In this document: positions 1 through 6,260 of the stretch, one piece after another | Position numbering within the stretch: position 1 is the first letter of the stretch | Layout of the letters: every line of letters starts with the position of its first letter | Source of the DNA: Caulobacteraceae bacterium | GTDB taxonomy: Bacteria > Pseudomonadota > Alphaproteobacteria > Caulobacterales > Caulobacteraceae | Length of the DNA: 13,867 nt | Reading direction: 5' to 3' | Assembly: GCA_947479185.1 (NCBI GenBank) | Contig: CANJYY010000028.1 | Coordinates: 1-13,867, forward strand | Position numbers and translations under genes: made by a program | Notes under the pieces: generated by a model | Database searches by the model: none | Told to the model about the DNA's origin: nothing | Seen by the model: only the letters and a program-made list of their open reading frames with translations

Positions 1-14
1 ACCGCGCAATACGT

Positions 15-43
15 TTGCTACCGGGGGCGAAGCTTTGTAGAGC
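15..43 (+). promoter_or_regulatory. Possible promoter of tRNA-Pro
   Basis: TTGCTA at 15-20 and TAGAGC at 38-43 are separated by 17 bases, which fits a sigma-70 style promoter firing about 10 bases before the tRNA at 61. The match to -35/-10 consensus is weak, so this is a guess from spacing and position. The rest of bases 1-60 shows no gene that I can support. Confidence 0.25.
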
Positions 44-60
44 AAGCGCTTCCGTGATCG

Positions 61-139
<79 letters not shown>

Positions 140-153
140 GAAGAGCTGACCGC

Positions 154-159
154 AGGAGG
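154..159 (+). promoter_or_regulatory. Ribosome binding site of the complex I subunit gene
   Basis: A perfect AGGAGG lies six bases before the ATG at 166. It decides the start in favour of 166 over an in-frame upstream ATG at 67, which falls inside tRNA-Pro. Confidence 0.85.
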
Positions 160-165
160 CCCCGC

Positions 166-471
166 ATGCTCGCGCGCATCTATCGTCCCGCCAAGACCGC
201 CATGCAGTCGGGCAAGGCCAAGACGAGAGACTGGCTGCTCGAGTTCGAACCGGCGTCCGCGAAACGCACCGACCCCCTGACCGGCTGGACCCAGTCCACC
301 GACATGAACGGCCAGGTGCGGCTGACCTTCGACACGCGCGAGGAGGCCGTCGCCTACGCCCAGCGCCACGGCATCCCCTTCCAGCTCGTCGAGCCGAAGG
401 AGCCGAAGAAGATCATCAAGGCCTACGCCGACAACTTCGCCACCAACCGCCGGCAGTCCTGGACGCACTAG
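166..471 (+). CDS. NDUFS4-like complex I accessory subunit (ETC complex I subunit region)
   Basis: The product is 101 residues long and resembles the bacterial NDUFS4 (18 kDa, AQDQ) family, an accessory subunit on the peripheral arm of respiratory complex I found in mitochondria and alphaproteobacteria. It begins [20 protein letters not shown], a typical N-terminus for this family. The core runs from about 35 to 74, with [18 protein letters not shown], then the [14 protein letters not shown] helix and PFQLVEP. The C-terminus is basic ([11 protein letters not shown]). No signal peptide or membrane segment is present, as expected for a cytoplasmic-face subunit. The start is set by a perfect AGGAGG. 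No other nuo gene is nearby, which is usual for this subunit because it lies outside the nuo operon. Family assignment is confident; the role in assembly or stability is inferred from mitochondria. Confidence 0.9.
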   Translation: MLARIYRPAKTAMQSGKAKTRDWLLEFEPASAKRTDPLTGWTQSTDMNGQVRLTFDTREEAVAYAQRHGIPFQLVEPKEPKKIIKAYADNFATNRRQSWTH

Positions 472-480
472 CGGGGGAAG

Positions 481-598
481 GGTGCGTGGTGCGTCCTTCG
501 ACACGGGCCTTCGGCCCTGCTCAGGATGACGTGCATTTTTGGAAGCGCCCCTCCCACGCCATGGTGAGCAGCGCGAAGCGCGTGTCGAACCACGCACG
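481..598. repeat. Pair of facing hairpin repeats (palindromic intergenic elements)
   Basis: Two related imperfect hairpins lie head to head. Unit A is on the plus strand at 494-530: TCCTTCGACAC, an apical stem GGGCC-TTC-GGCCC, then TGCTCAGGATG. Unit B reads on the minus strand from 596 to 560: TGGTTCGACAC, an apical stem built on GCGC-TTC-GCGC, then TGCTCACCATG. The common core TTCGACAC...TGCTCA is kept while the flanking CC/GG flips to GG/CC and the apical stem changes on both sides, so pairing is conserved. The 9-base GTGCGTGGT at 482-490 is repeated inverted at 589-597, and GGTGCGT is tandemly doubled at 481-494. I recall similar dispersed elements in Caulobacterales intergenic regions; function unknown. 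Confidence 0.7.
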
Positions 599-630
599 CC
601 GGCGCCGCCTTCTCCTGTCCACCGAACGCG

Positions 631-638
631 GCTACACC
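631..638 (+). promoter_or_regulatory. Possible -10 element of tRNA-Arg
   Basis: GCTACACC matches seven of eight positions of the Caulobacter housekeeping -10 consensus as I remember it (GCTANAWC). It sits ten bases before the mature tRNA start. No good -35 (TTGACG) is seen at the expected distance, so support is partial. Confidence 0.3.
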
Positions 639-647
639 ACGGTCGAA

Positions 648-724
<77 letters not shown>

Positions 725-728
725 CGGG

Positions 729-1877
729 TCAGGCGCTGTAGGCGTCTAGCGCCCGCCGCAGGTCGGCGATCAGGTCGGCCGGCGCTTCCAGGCCGATGTG
801 CAGGCGCATCAGCGGGCCGCCGTAGTCGACGGCCACCGTGCGCGAGGTCAGTTGTGGGTCGCAGCTGATGGCCAGGCTTTCGAATCCGCCCCAGGAGAAG
901 CCCAGACCGAAGATCTCCAGCGCGTCGAGCAGGGCCTCGACCCTGGCCGGCGATCCCGGTTGCAGCACGACGCCGAACAGGCCGCAGGTCCCGCTGTAGT
1001 CGCGCGTCCACAGGGCGTGGCCGGGCGCGCCGGGCAGGGCCGGGTGCAGGACGGTCAGCACTTCCGGCTGGTCTGCCAGCCAGCGGGCCACCGTCAGGCC
1101 GGTCTCGCCATGGCGGGCGAGGCGGGTGGAGAGCGTGCGCAGGCCGCGCAGGGCCTGGTAGGCGTCGTCGGGCGCCACCGACCAGCCGTGGTCGGCGACC
1201 GAGGCCTTGATCAGCGCGCCGGTCGCCGGATCGGCCGTGGCGACGGAGCCCAGGAAGACGTCGGAATGGCCGCAGACGTATTTGGTCAGGGCCTGGACGC
1301 TGATGTCGACGCCCTGGGCCAGCGGCTTGACCAGCAGGCCCGCGCCCCAGGTGTTGTCGGCGATGGTCAGGATGCCGCGCGCGCGCGCCGCGGCGGCGAG
1401 GGCGGCCATGTCCTGCATCTCGAAGCTCAGCGAGCCGGGCGATTCGAGCAGGATGGCGCGCGTCGCCGGGGTGGCCAGGGCCAGCACGCCGGCCGCGTCC
1501 AGCCGGGCGTCATAGTACTGCACCGCCACGCCGAAGCGGCTCAGCACGCGGTCGCAGAAGTAGCGCACCGGCTGATAGACGGTGTCGACGACCAGCAGGT
1601 GATCGCCCGCCTTGAGCACGGCCATGATCGCGGCCGTCACGGCGGCGAGGCCGGAGGGATAGAGCTGAGCCGCCGTGGCGCCCTCCAGTTCGGCGAGGGC
1701 GTCCATCAGGGCGAACTGCGCCGACAGTCCGGCCCGGCCATAGCCCAGGGTGCCGTCGTAGAGCGCCTTCGCATTGGGTAGCAGGACGGTCGAGCCGCGC
1801 TGCACCGGCGGGCTGACGGTCTTCGCCCGCAGGGAGTCCACGGCCCCGGCGTGGATCAGGCGTGTTTCTTCGTCCAT
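729..1877 (-). CDS. metC: Cystathionine beta-lyase
   Basis: This 382-residue PLP enzyme of the Cys/Met metabolism family should cleave cystathionine to homocysteine, pyruvate and ammonia in the cytoplasm, the second transsulfuration step toward methionine. The Schiff-base lysine is K199 in SVQALTKYVCGHSD. D174 in the IADNTW motif would contact the PLP ring nitrogen, and YGR at 46-48 would contact phosphate from the neighbouring subunit. LESPGSLSFE (144-153), NHPALPG-like HPALPG, SWGGFESL and RLHIGLE near the C-terminus match the MetC branch rather than cystathionine gamma-synthase. Length is close to E. coli MetC. The ATG start at 1877 has only a weak ribosome site. It is divergent from the binding-protein gene at 1963 and converges on tRNA-Arg. 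Close relatives can act as cysteine desulfhydrases, so side activities are possible. Confidence 0.93.
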   Translation of the reverse strand: MDEETRLIHAGAVDSLRAKTVSPPVQRGSTVLLPNAKALYDGTLGYGRAGLSAQFALMDALAELEGATAAQLYPSGLAAVTAAIMAVLKAGDHLLVVDTVYQPVRYFCDRVLSRFGVAVQYYDARLDAAGVLALATPATRAILLESPGSLSFEMQDMAALAAAARARGILTIADNTWGAGLLVKPLAQGVDISVQALTKYVCGHSDVFLGSVATADPATGALIKASVADHGWSVAPDDAYQALRGLRTLSTRLARHGETGLTVARWLADQPEVLTVLHPALPGAPGHALWTRDYSGTCGLFGVVLQPGSPARVEALLDALEIFGLGFSWGGFESLAISCDPQLTSRTVAVDYGGPLMRLHIGLEAPADLIADLRRALDAYSA

Positions 1878-1927
1878 GCGGCTTGCCAGTCTCGACGTCG
1901 GGAGGCGATGGTTGTGCTCTCCAATAG

Positions 1928-1944
1928 GGCGGCGAGGCGCCGCC
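1928..1944. promoter_or_regulatory. Perfect GC hairpin between metC and the binding-protein gene
   Basis: GGCGGCG (1928-1934) and CGCCGCC (1938-1944) form a perfect 7-bp stem with a three-base AGG loop. It lies in the 85-base divergent intergenic region and ends four bases before the AAGGA ribosome site of the downstream gene. It could be a leader hairpin or an operator; in GC-rich DNA it may also be chance. Confidence 0.35.
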
Positions 1945-1948
1945 GATC

Positions 1949-1953
1949 AAGGA
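1949..1953 (+). promoter_or_regulatory. Ribosome binding site of the binding-protein gene
   Basis: AAGGA ends nine bases before the GTG at 1963. Together with the signal peptide that begins exactly there, it supports 1963 as the start rather than the in-frame ATG codons at 1774 or 1876, which overlap metC. Confidence 0.6.
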
Positions 1954-1962
1954 CGCCGCGCC

Positions 1963-3048
1963 GTGAAACGACTCGCCCTTGCCCTGTTGCTCGCCCTGAC
2001 GGCGACGGCCTGCGAGCGGAAGGCGCCGGTTTCGGGCGCGCCGGACAGGATCCCGGTCACAGACGCCGCCGGCGCCGCCACGCCGGCCAGCCGGACCCTT
2101 GCCGCGGTCAAGGCGCGCGGCGCGCTGCGCTGCGGCGTCAATCCGGAGCTGGCGGGCTTCTCGCACCAGGACGGCCAGGGCCGCTGGACCGGCTTCGACA
2201 TCGACTTCTGCCGGGCGCTGGCGGGGGCGGTGGTCGGCTCGCCTGACCGGGTGGTGTTCGTGCCCCTGAGCAACGACATGCGGCTGGCGGCGCTGAAGGC
2301 GGGGCAGGTCGACGTGCTGTCGCGCAACACCAGCTGGACCTTCAGCCGCGACGCCGGCGAGGGCGTCGATTTCGCCGGGGTCAGCTACTACGACGGCCAG
2401 GGCTTCCTGGCGCCGCGGGACCTGACGCTGCAGAGCGCCTCGGAGCTGTCCGGGGCCAAGATCTGCGTGCAGTCCGGCTCGACCAGCGAGCTGAACCTGC
2501 GCGACTGGTTCGGCGCCCGGTCGATCAACTGGATGCCGGTGCTGGCGCCGACGCTGGAGCGGGCGCGGGCCGACTATGAGCGGGGCGTCTGCGACGTGCT
2601 GTCGGCGGACATCTCGGCCCTGGCCTCGGCCCGGGCGACCCTGGCCAACCAGAACGCCCATGTCCTGCTGCCGGACGTGATCTCCAAGGAGCCGCTGGGC
2701 CCGGCCGTGCGCCAGGGCGATCCCGGCTGGACCGACGTGGTGCGCTGGACCCTGAACGCGCTGATTCTGGCCGAAGAGGCAGGCGTGACGCGGGACACGG
2801 TCGATCGCCAGCGCAGGGAGTCGACCGCGCCCGAGGTGCGACGGCTACTGGGCGGGGATGCCGGCTATGGCGGCATGCTGGGGCTGGACGACGCCTGGGC
2901 CTTCCGGGCGATCAAGGCCGTGGGGTCCTATGGCGAGGTGTTCGACCGCAATCTCGGGCAGGAATCGGCGCTGAAGCTGGAGCGCGGCCAGAACGCGCTG
3001 TGGACCGCGGCGAAGCCCGGGCTGCTGTATTCGCCGCCGCTGCGGTAG
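1963..3048 (+). CDS. Amino-acid ABC transporter substrate-binding protein, AapJ/BztA type
   Basis: The 361-residue product starts at GTG with a short signal peptide (VKRLALALLLALTATAC). C17 follows ATA, a weak lipobox, so it may be a lipoprotein anchored on the periplasmic side of the inner membrane. The mature part is a family 3 solute-binding protein closest to the general L-amino-acid (AapJ) group: TLAAVKARGALRCGVN (about 45-60), GFDIDFCRALA, VDVLSRNTSWTFSRD (117-130), YYDGQGF, then ISKEPLGPAVRQGDPGW in the second lobe. A role in amino-acid uptake is known for the family. No permease or ATPase gene lies nearby, so its partners must be elsewhere. Its setting among metC, cysK and sseA suggests, as inference only, a sulfur amino acid or relative as ligand. 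Its TAG stop directly abuts the sseA stop on the other strand. Confidence 0.87.
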   Translation: MKRLALALLLALTATACERKAPVSGAPDRIPVTDAAGAATPASRTLAAVKARGALRCGVNPELAGFSHQDGQGRWTGFDIDFCRALAGAVVGSPDRVVFVPLSNDMRLAALKAGQVDVLSRNTSWTFSRDAGEGVDFAGVSYYDGQGFLAPRDLTLQSASELSGAKICVQSGSTSELNLRDWFGARSINWMPVLAPTLERARADYERGVCDVLSADISALASARATLANQNAHVLLPDVISKEPLGPAVRQGDPGWTDVVRWTLNALILAEEAGVTRDTVDRQRRESTAPEVRRLLGGDAGYGGMLGLDDAWAFRAIKAVGSYGEVFDRNLGQESALKLERGQNALWTAAKPGLLYSPPLR

Positions 3049-3894
3049 CTACGCGGGGCCCGTCACCACCGGAACGTCCTCGCGGCCGCCCCATTCGGTC
3101 CAGGAGCCGTCGTAGAGGGCGGCGCGTTCCTTGCCGAGCCGGGCCAGACCCAGCGCCAGGATCGCGGCGGTGATGCCCGAGCCGCAGCTGGTGACGATCG
3201 GTTTGTTGATGTCGACGCCCGCTTTTTCAAAGATTTCAGTGAGCTGTGCGGCAGACTTCATAGTGCCGTCCGGAGCCAGAAGCTCGCTGGCCGGCACGTT
3301 GCGCGCGCCCGGCATGTGACCGCCGCGCAGGCCGCCGCGCGGCTCAGGCGTCTCGCCGGTGAAGCGGCCGGCGGGACGGGCGTCGACCACCTGCTCGCGG
3401 CCCGTTTCCAGCGCCTTGCGCACCTGGCCCAGGTCGCGGACCAGATCGTAGCTGAGCCTGGGGGTGAAGTGACGCTCGCGCGGCGGGGCCGGCATGTCGG
3501 AGATCGGCCGGCCCTCGGCGATCCACTTGGGCAGGCCGCCGTCGAGCACGACCACGTCCAGATGACCCATGGCGCGGAAGGTCCACCAGACCCGCGCCGC
3601 CGAGCGCAGGCCCAATTGGTCGTAGATCACCATGCGCGTCCCGTCGCCGAGACCCAGCTTGCGGACGCGCGAGGCGAACTTCACCGCGCTGGGCAGCATG
3701 TGCGGCAGGGGCGAGGTCTCGTCGGCGATGTCGTCGATGTCGAAGAACACCGCGCCCGGGATGTGGGCCAGGGCGTACTCCGCCTTCGCGTCGCGCTCTT
3801 CCTGCGGGAAGTACCAGCTGGCGTCGATGATCCGGACATCGGGCGCCTGGAGATGTTCTTCGAGCCAGGCGGTGGAAATGAGCGGATCAGCCAT
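3049..3894 (-). CDS. sseA: 3-mercaptopyruvate sulfurtransferase (two-domain rhodanese)
   Basis: The product has 281 residues and two rhodanese domains. The N-terminal inactive domain (about 5-125) carries IDASWYFP, AHIPGAVFFDID and VVLDGG, and the C-terminal catalytic domain (about 150-275) has VVDARPAGRF and GHMPGARNVP. The active-site loop is CGSGITA with C237 as the persulfide-forming cysteine; CGSG is typical of mercaptopyruvate sulfurtransferases, whereas thiosulfate-specific enzymes usually have CRKG. It would move sulfur from 3-mercaptopyruvate to thiols or cyanide. The gene starts 14 bases after the cysK stop, with a weak AGGGA over that stop codon, so the two are probably one transcript with coupled translation. 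Its stop codon touches the stop of the convergent binding-protein gene. Confidence 0.93.
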   Translation of the reverse strand: MADPLISTAWLEEHLQAPDVRIIDASWYFPQEERDAKAEYALAHIPGAVFFDIDDIADETSPLPHMLPSAVKFASRVRKLGLGDGTRMVIYDQLGLRSAARVWWTFRAMGHLDVVVLDGGLPKWIAEGRPISDMPAPPRERHFTPRLSYDLVRDLGQVRKALETGREQVVDARPAGRFTGETPEPRGGLRGGHMPGARNVPASELLAPDGTMKSAAQLTEIFEKAGVDINKPIVTSCGSGITAAILALGLARLGKERAALYDGSWTEWGGREDVPVVTGPA

Positions 3895-3908
3895 CGGTCA
3901 GTGGGTCC

Positions 3909-4907
3909 CTAAAGCCAGTCTGGGACCGGCAGGCCGCGTTCCCCGAGGAACGCCGGATTGAACAGTTTGCTTTGATAGCGCGAACCGTAGTCGCACAAAA
4001 TGGTCACGATGGTATGGCCGGGCCCCAGATCGCGGGCCAGCCGCATGGCGCCCGCGATATTGACGCCGGTTGACCCGCCCATGACCAGCCCTTCGTGCTC
4101 GGCGAGGTCGAAAATGATGCGCAGCATCTCCTCGTCGTCGATGCGATAGGCGTGGTCGACCTTTAGGCCTTCCAGGTTGGCGGTGATGCGGCCCTGGCCG
4201 ATGCCCTCGCTGATCGAGGTCCCCTCGGCCTTCAGCTCGCCGGTGGTGTAGTAGCTGTAGAGCGCGGCGCCGCCCGGGTCGGCCAGGCCGATGGCGATGT
4301 CCGGCTTCCTGGCCCGCAGGGCCGCGGCCACGCCGGCCAGGGTGCCGCCCGAGCCGACTGCGCAGATGAAACCGTCCACCTTGCCGCCCGTCTGCTCCCA
4401 GATTTCCGGACCGGTCGAGCGCTCATGCGCCTGGCGGTTGGCGACGTTGTCGAACTGGTTGGCCCAGATGGCCCCGTTCGGATCGGTCTTCGCCAGCTCT
4501 TCCGCCAGCCGGCCGGAATAGCGCACATAGTTGTCGGGGTTGGAGTAGGGGACCGCGTCGACCTCGACCAGCTCTGCGCCGGCCAGGCGGATGGCGTCCT
4601 TCTTCTCCTGGCTCTGGGTGCGCGGGATGACGATGGTGGTTTTGTAGCCGAGCGCGCTGGCGACCATGGCGAGGCCGATGCCGGTGTTGCCGGCCGTGCC
4701 CTCGACGATCCGCCCGCCCGGCCGCAGCAGGCCCTTCGCCTCGGCGTCGCGGATGATGCCCAGCGCCGCGCGATCCTTGATCGACTGGCCGGGATTGAGG
4801 AACTCGGCCTTGCCGAGAATCTCGCAGCCGGTGGCCTCGCTGGCGGCTTTCAGCCGGAGCAGCGGGGTGTTTCCGATGAGATCGAGGACGCTGGCGGCAG
4901 CGGACAT
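3909..4907 (-). CDS. cysK: Cysteine synthase A (O-acetylserine sulfhydrylase)
   Basis: This 332-residue fold-type II PLP enzyme would make cysteine from O-acetylserine and sulfide. The PLP lysine is K44 in NPGQSIKDRAAL, the substrate-binding loop is TAGNT at 71-75, the phosphate loop is GSGGT at 185-189, and GGSTGVN near 277-283 supplies the pyridine-nitrogen Ser. Two positions differ from the textbook sequence: NPGQS rather than NPGGS, and TAGNT rather than TSGNT. I believe these occur in a proteobacterial CysK subgroup, but the exact sulfur acceptor could differ. There is no C-terminal CBS domain, arguing against cystathionine beta-synthase. It is followed after 14 bases by sseA. The ribosome site is weak. 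A near-palindrome lies 32 bases upstream of the start. Confidence 0.9.
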   Translation of the reverse strand: MSAAASVLDLIGNTPLLRLKAASEATGCEILGKAEFLNPGQSIKDRAALGIIRDAEAKGLLRPGGRIVEGTAGNTGIGLAMVASALGYKTTIVIPRTQSQEKKDAIRLAGAELVEVDAVPYSNPDNYVRYSGRLAEELAKTDPNGAIWANQFDNVANRQAHERSTGPEIWEQTGGKVDGFICAVGSGGTLAGVAAALRARKPDIAIGLADPGGAALYSYYTTGELKAEGTSISEGIGQGRITANLEGLKVDHAYRIDDEEMLRIIFDLAEHEGLVMGGSTGVNIAGAMRLARDLGPGHTIVTILCDYGSRYQSKLFNPAFLGERGLPVPDWL

Positions 4908-4938
4908 TCGAACAATTCCGACGGCCGCGGCGGGCCCG

Positions 4939-4977
4939 ATGATCCAGCCTACATCATGCGCCGCGCGCCGATCGCAA
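4939..4977 (-). promoter_or_regulatory. Candidate cysK promoter with overlapping dyad
   Basis: On the minus strand TTGCGA (4977-4972) and TGTAGG (4953-4948) are 18 bases apart and could be a poor -35/-10 pair. Across the -10 lies ATGATCCAGCCTACATCAT (4939-4957), whose ends ATGAT and ATCAT are inverted and whose centre is partly symmetric, like a repressor or activator site. No experimental family match is known to me. Confidence 0.3.
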
Positions 4978-5000
4978 CCCCAGAATAACTGAAAGCGGAG

Positions 5001-5018
5001 CCATCCTCGGGAGGAAGG
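5001..5018 (-). terminator. Possible weak terminator after the methyltransferase gene
   Basis: Directly after the TGA stop, the minus strand reads CCTTCCTCCCGAGGATGG, which can fold as TCCT/AGGA with a CCCG loop, extended by CC/GG across a T-T mismatch. The bases after it are only moderately T-rich, so termination may be partial and read-through into cysK is possible. Confidence 0.3.
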
Positions 5019-6260
5019 TCAGGCCCGCGCCAGGCCCAGTTGGATGACATTGGTCCGTTCCGTGCGGAAGCCGGCCTCGCAGTAGGCGAGGTAGTAGCGC
5101 CACATCTTGCGGAACCGCTCGTCGAATCCCAGGCGGCGGATGTCGTCCCAGGCCGCTTCGAACCTGTGGCCCCATTCAGCCAGGGTGTCGGCGTAGTGCT
5201 GGCCATAGGCCGGCGCCTGTTCCCAGATCAGGCCGGCGCGGTCGGTTTCCTGTCGCAGCCGCGTCTCGCTGGGCAGCATGCCGCCCGGGAAAATGTACTT
5301 CTGGATGAAGTCGGCGTGGCGGCGGTAGCCCTCGAACAGCTCGTCGCGGATGGTGATGATCTGCAGGCCGGCGCGGCCCCCGGGCGACAGGACGTCGTGG
5401 ATCTTGCGGAAATAGGTCGGCCAGTATTCCTCGCCGACGGCCTCGAACATCTCGATCGAGGCGACGCGATCGAAGCGGCCGTCGACATCGCGGTAGTCGA
5501 TCAGCTGGATCTCGGCCTTCTCGGCCAGGCCCTTCTCGAACAGCCGTTTCTTCGCGAAATCATACTGTTCGCGGGAAATCGTGATGCCCGTGACCTTGGC
5601 CCCGACCTCGGCGGCGGCGAATTCGGCGAAGCCGCCCCAGCCGCAGCCGATCTCCAGCACGGTCTGCCCCGACTGCAGGTCCATCGACCGGGCGAGGGCG
5701 GCGTACTTGTGTCTCTGGGCCAGGTCGAGCGGCTCGCCCGGATTCTCGTAGACCGCCGAACTGTAGGTCATCGTGCGGTCGAGCCAGCGCTCATAGAAAT
5801 GATTGCCCAGGTCGTAGTGGGCGTGGATGTTCTTCTGCGAGCCCTTGCGGTCATTGCGGTTCAGCATGTGGCTGACGAAGTTGATCGCCCGGACAATCGG
5901 GTTGCCCTGGACCAGCGCCTCAAGCCGATCGAAGTTCATCGCGAACCCGGACAGCAGGGCCGACAGGTCCGGACTGTCCCATTCGCCCGCCATGTAGCCC
6001 TCGGCGAAGCCGATCGCGCCGCCGGTAAGGCAGCGACGGATGAAACGGTAGTCCTGGACGATGAGGCGGGCGTCCGGGCCCGGTACGCGCCCGTGACAAG
6101 GAACTTCCGTTCCGTCGGGCAGAACCCAGGTCAGGCTGCCCTCGCGCCAGTTGTCGGCGCAGATCCGCACGGCCGTCCGGAATACCGCGGGGGCGCTATG
6201 CAGCGCGCGAGCCTCTGGCGCGTGACCGTGTGCGCTGCTTGTCAGGTCCGTGAACGTCAT
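5019..6260 (-). CDS. Cyclopropane-fatty-acyl-phospholipid synthase-like SAM methyltransferase
   Basis: The 413-residue product belongs to the CFA synthase family (COG2230), which transfers a carbon from S-adenosylmethionine to the double bond of membrane phospholipid acyl chains. The N-terminal lipid-interacting part covers about 20-140. The methyltransferase domain follows, with HYDLGNHFYERWLD, the SAM-binding VLEIGCGWGG at 201-210, MFEAVGEEYW from 271, and KYIFPGGMLPS from 321. E273 matches the bicarbonate Glu of E. coli Cfa. The expected Cys is Ser (TYSSAVY, 165-171) and the expected His is Ile (IITIRD, 301-306). It may therefore form a methylated or other modified acyl chain, as UfaM or BfaB do, rather than a ring. 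The start at 6260 is set by a strong AAGGAG; the upstream DUF1365 frame overlaps it by 65 bases. Confidence 0.88.
   Translation of the reverse strand: MTFTDLTSSAHGHAPEARALHSAPAVFRTAVRICADNWREGSLTWVLPDGTEVPCHGRVPGPDARLIVQDYRFIRRCLTGGAIGFAEGYMAGEWDSPDLSALLSGFAMNFDRLEALVQGNPIVRAINFVSHMLNRNDRKGSQKNIHAHYDLGNHFYERWLDRTMTYSSAVYENPGEPLDLAQRHKYAALARSMDLQSGQTVLEIGCGWGGFAEFAAAEVGAKVTGITISREQYDFAKKRLFEKGLAEKAEIQLIDYRDVDGRFDRVASIEMFEAVGEEYWPTYFRKIHDVLSPGGRAGLQIITIRDELFEGYRRHADFIQKYIFPGGMLPSETRLRQETDRAGLIWEQAPAYGQHYADTLAEWGHRFEAAWDDIRRLGFDERFRKMWRYYLAYCEAGFRTERTNVIQLGLARA

Noticed and set aside
1..57. Open frame from the left edge ending in TGA at 55-57
   Set aside because: Only 18 codons with no recognisable protein end, and it lies where a tRNA promoter is expected.
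798..1781. Long plus-strand open frame opposite metC
   Set aside because: It is antisense to a well-supported enzyme, has low-complexity Gly/Arg/Gln-rich translation and no family resemblance; typical of high-GC DNA.
1510..2661. Long minus-strand open frame crossing metC and the binding-protein gene
   Set aside because: It covers parts of two clear genes in other frames and its translation is Arg/Pro-rich without motifs.
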